From JBMOOG01 sp049324535 (GTDB taxonomy: Bacteria > Pseudomonadota > Alphaproteobacteria > Rhodobacterales > Rhodobacteraceae), in assembly GCA_049324535.1 (NCBI GenBank), contig JBMOOG010000014.1, forward strand, positions 1-64,000: a stretch of DNA of 64,000 nucleotides, written 5' to 3'. Positions 61,849 to 64,000 of this stretch are shown here, piece after piece. The first letter of the stretch is position 1. Each line of letters starts with the position of its first letter. The notes under the pieces are model-generated. The model did not search any database. It was not told the DNA's origin and saw nothing but the letters and a program-made list of their open reading frames with translations. Position numbers and translations under genes: made by a program.

Positions 61849-63360
61849 ATGACACGTCTCACCCGCAGCCTTGCCGTGCTGCTTGCCAGCGCCAGCGCGC
61901 TCGCCGCGCTTCCGGCGGCGGCCGAGTCCGTCAAGATCACGCTTCTGGGCATCGGGGACATCTACGAGTTCGCGGGCGACGGCGATCAGGGCGGTTTTGC
62001 GCGGCTCAACGCCGTGGCCAAGGCCGAGAAGGCCGCGAACCCGAACACGCTCTATCTCTTCGATGGCGACATGCTCTCCCCTTCGATCCTGTCGGGCTTC
62101 GACAAGGGCCAGAACACCATCGACCTGACCAACCTCGTGCCCTTCGATCTGGCCGTGCCGGGCAACCACGAGTTCGATTTCGGGCCCGAGAACTTCATGG
62201 AGAAGATGAAGGCGTCGAAATACCCCTGGGCCGCCATCAACATCACCAAGGCCGACGGCTCGCCGGTCGAGGGACTGGGCGGCGTGACGGTCAAGGAGGT
62301 GGCGGGTCTGAAGATCGCGCTGATCCCGGTCGCGCAGGACACCACGCCGGAGGTGTCGAGCCCCGGTGACCTGAAGTTCCTGCCGACGGTCGACACCGCC
62401 ATCGACGCAGCCAAGGCCGCGCGCAAGGACGGGGCCGATCTGGTGGTGGGCGTCGTGCAGACCGACATGACCAACGACCAGAAACTGATCAAGAGCCACG
62501 CCTTCGACGTCATCCTGTCGGGCGACGACCATTCCTATGCCACGGCCTATGACGGGGTAACGGCCTATGTCGAGACCTCGATCGACGGCCGGGTGATCTC
62601 GCCGGTCGATCTCATCGTCAACGTCTCCGAGAAGGACGGCAAGCGGGTGGTGAAGTGGAAGCCCGAGTTCCGCTTCATCGACACGGCGAGCGTGACGCCG
62701 GACCCGGAAAGCCAGGCGATGGTCGACAAGTTCCAGAAGCAGCTCGACGACGAGCTGAACGTCGAGATCGGCGTGGCCGAGACGGCGCTGGATTCGCGGC
62801 GCAACGTGGTGCGGGGCGAGGAATCGGCGATGGGCAACCTGATCGCCGATGCGATCCGCGAAACCACCGGCGCCGACATCGCCATCATGAACGGCGGCGG
62901 CATCCGCGCGGACCGCACCTACGACCCGGGCACCAAGCTGACCCGCCGCGACATCCTGACCGAGCTTCCCTTCGGCAACAAGACGGTGCTGACCGTGCTG
63001 CCGGGGTCGCAGGTTCTGGCGGCGCTGGAGAACGGCGTGAGCCAGGTCGAGAAGGGGGCGGGGCGCTTCCCGCAGGTCTCTGGGATGACCTTCGTCTATG
63101 ACCCGAGCGCGCCGGCCGGGTCGCGCGTTTCCGAGGTGATGGTCGGCGGCCAGCCGCTCGATCTGAACAAGACCTACAAGCTGGCGACCAACGACTATGT
63201 TCTCGGCGGCGGTGACGGCTATGCGGCGCTGGGCGGCGGCGAGGTGCTGATCAACGGCGGCAACGGCAACCTCATGGCCAACGACGTGATCGCCTATGTC
63301 GAGAAGATGGGCAAGGTGACGAGCGCGGTCGAGGGCCGCATCAAGAAGCTCGGCCAGTAA
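61849..63360 (+). CDS. secreted 5'-nucleotidase/2',3'-cyclic phosphodiesterase-like protein with altered metal site
   Basis: 503 residues. A signal peptide ends about residue 25 (LPAAA-ESVK). The N-terminal metallophosphatase domain keeps D37, D72, N106 and H107 (DGD, VPGNHEFDFG) but shows GDIYEF where the family has the D-x-H of TNDxHG (Y39 for H), QTDMTND where T-H-x-G is expected and SGDDHS for the final H-x-H. The C-terminal substrate domain (about 320-500) keeps MGNLIADAIRE, MNGGGIRAD and GDGYAALGG. It should be periplasmic. Ligand loss suggests altered chemistry. Confidence 0.85.
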   Translation: MTRLTRSLAVLLASASALAALPAAAESVKITLLGIGDIYEFAGDGDQGGFARLNAVAKAEKAANPNTLYLFDGDMLSPSILSGFDKGQNTIDLTNLVPFDLAVPGNHEFDFGPENFMEKMKASKYPWAAINITKADGSPVEGLGGVTVKEVAGLKIALIPVAQDTTPEVSSPGDLKFLPTVDTAIDAAKAARKDGADLVVGVVQTDMTNDQKLIKSHAFDVILSGDDHSYATAYDGVTAYVETSIDGRVISPVDLIVNVSEKDGKRVVKWKPEFRFIDTASVTPDPESQAMVDKFQKQLDDELNVEIGVAETALDSRRNVVRGEESAMGNLIADAIRETTGADIAIMNGGGIRADRTYDPGTKLTRRDILTELPFGNKTVLTVLPGSQVLAALENGVSQVEKGAGRFPQVSGMTFVYDPSAPAGSRVSEVMVGGQPLDLNKTYKLATNDYVLGGGDGYAALGGGEVLINGGNGNLMANDVIAYVEKMGKVTSAVEGRIKKLGQ

Positions 63361-63368
63361 CCGATGAC

Positions 63369-63397
63369 GGCGGAGGGGGCAGTCCGTCCCCTCCGCC
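63369..63397. terminator. bidirectional hairpin terminator
   Basis: GGCGGAGGGG and CCCCTCCGCC make a perfect 10-bp stem around a nine-base loop between the convergent nucleotidase and CHAD genes. No T-run on either strand. Confidence 0.6.
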
Positions 63398-63422
63398 ATC
63401 CGGCGCTGCCGGACCGCGGCGT

Positions 63423-64000
63423 TCAGGTCGCGGACCGGTCCGATCGCCAGACCGTCCACCACGACCGCCAGCGGTCGGCAAGAGCGTCGGCCGATTCGGC
63501 GAAAAGCCGAAGCGCGATCCGCCTTGCCTCGGCCAGGCGCTGCTCCTCGGCCTCCCGGGCCGGAACGAGGACCGCGCCGCCGCCGAGCGCCTGCACAGCC
63601 TCGGCCAGCAGGGCAAGGTCGCGCGCCTCGCCCAGAATGTCGCCCAGCCGGTCGGCGACGGCGGCGTGGGTCTCCATCATCGCCGGCCATATCGGCCGCA
63701 GCAGCTGCGCGTGGTAGCCGTGATCCTTCACCCGCTTGCGCCAGTCGTGCAGCACTTCTCCGCGCGGGTGGGCCAGTGCGCGACGCATGCCGCGGCGGGC
63801 GTCCGACCAGGTCCGGGACAGGCCCGGCGCGATCGCATCGAACCCCTTGTCCTCGCAGCGCCAGCTCGGAACGCGGTCGCGCACGGACTCGACCGACGCC
63901 CGGTAGGCGGCGAGGGCCGCGGGCGCGTTGGCATCGTGGCCGGCGACGGTGGCGGCCAGCCGGGCGCGCAGGTCGGGGTCGGGGCATCCGAGCGTGTCGA
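63423..64000 (-). CDS. CHAD-domain protein, 5' end beyond the window
   Basis: About 192 residues of the C-terminal part can be read in a frame open to base 64000, so the start is outside. It shows the conserved histidine- and arginine-rich helices of CHAD domains: RRGMRRALAHPRGEVLHDWRKRVKDHGYHAQLL, with basic faces that in other CHAD proteins bind inorganic polyphosphate. It ends in WWTVWRSDRSAT. Whether a CYTH triphosphatase part or only CHAD precedes cannot be told. Confidence 0.85.
   Translation of the reverse strand, partial: DTLGCPDPDLRARLAATVAGHDANAPAALAAYRASVESVRDRVPSWRCEDKGFDAIAPGLSRTWSDARRGMRRALAHPRGEVLHDWRKRVKDHGYHAQLLRPIWPAMMETHAAVADRLGDILGEARDLALLAEAVQALGGGAVLVPAREAEEQRLAEARRIALRLFAESADALADRWRSWWTVWRSDRSAT

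Overview
The window is ordinary chromosomal sequence from a high-GC alphaproteobacterium, most likely of the Rhodobacterales (Rhodobacteraceae). The support is the ctaC-ctaB-ctaG-ctaE-SURF1-thrC-M16 protease cluster, the hisS-hisZ-hisG cluster, a class II ribonucleotide reductase, a MerR/acyl-CoA dehydrogenase/thiolase/FadJ fat-oxidation block, dense coding with start/stop overlaps, and uniform GC-rich codon use. I see no rRNA, tRNA, insertion sequence, prophage or CRISPR. Both ends cut genes: a YbhN-type membrane protein at the left and a CHAD-domain protein at the right.

Layout. 1-8 kb (minus strand): YbhN-like protein, scoA-scoB-GNAT (3-oxoacid CoA-transferase), topA, dprA, tldD. 8-17 kb (plus strand): cytochrome aa3 oxidase subunits II and III with heme and copper assembly genes (ctaC, ctaB, small membrane ORF, ctaG, ctaE, SURF1), then thrC, an M16 peptidase, a RimJ-like acetyltransferase and an FAD oxidase. 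A perfect FNR-type box lies between tldD and ctaC. 17-27 kb: slyX, hisS-hisZ-hisG, a DUF1489 gene, nrdJ with a recognisable promoter, a DUF2306 gene, an esterase, a small membrane protein and glyA. 27-38 kb: nadK, a Cys/Met-type PLP enzyme, a sigma-54 response regulator overlapped with a soluble hybrid kinase, prpE, a glycosyltransferase-like gene, maeB with a palindromic operator candidate, and a VOC-cupin-cupin fusion. 38-43 kb: nucleoside salvage run cdd-deoA-deoB-add-upp. 43-49 kb: a SPOR protein, a degenerate M48-like protein, an acyl-CoA synthetase, and an EamA transporter coupled to a sulfotransferase. 48.6-58 kb (minus strand): MerR, acyl-CoA dehydrogenase and a small RHH-like protein, then GST, thiolase, three small genes (cupin, NTF2-like, bicupin) and fadJ. 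58-64 kb: two hotdog thioesterases and a MATE exporter, pyrD with a DUF952 gene, a divergent 5'-nucleotidase-family protein and the CHAD gene.

Functional reading. The window is rich in acyl-CoA metabolism: ketone-body or short-chain activation (sco), propionate activation (prpE), acyl-CoA synthetase, dehydrogenase, thiolase, hydratase/dehydrogenase, thioesterases, and malic enzyme for pyruvate supply. Most genes are housekeeping. The most interesting items are a cupin module inserted by overlapping start/stop codons between thiolase and fadJ; a MerR promoter whose 19-bp spacer carries a perfect palindrome; three tandem 36-bp hairpin repeats before the GST gene; a dispersed GGTATTT-type extragenic element in five copies; the FNR box; and several enzymes whose active-site motifs have drifted. 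Starts, domains and sites were read by eye; no database search was run.
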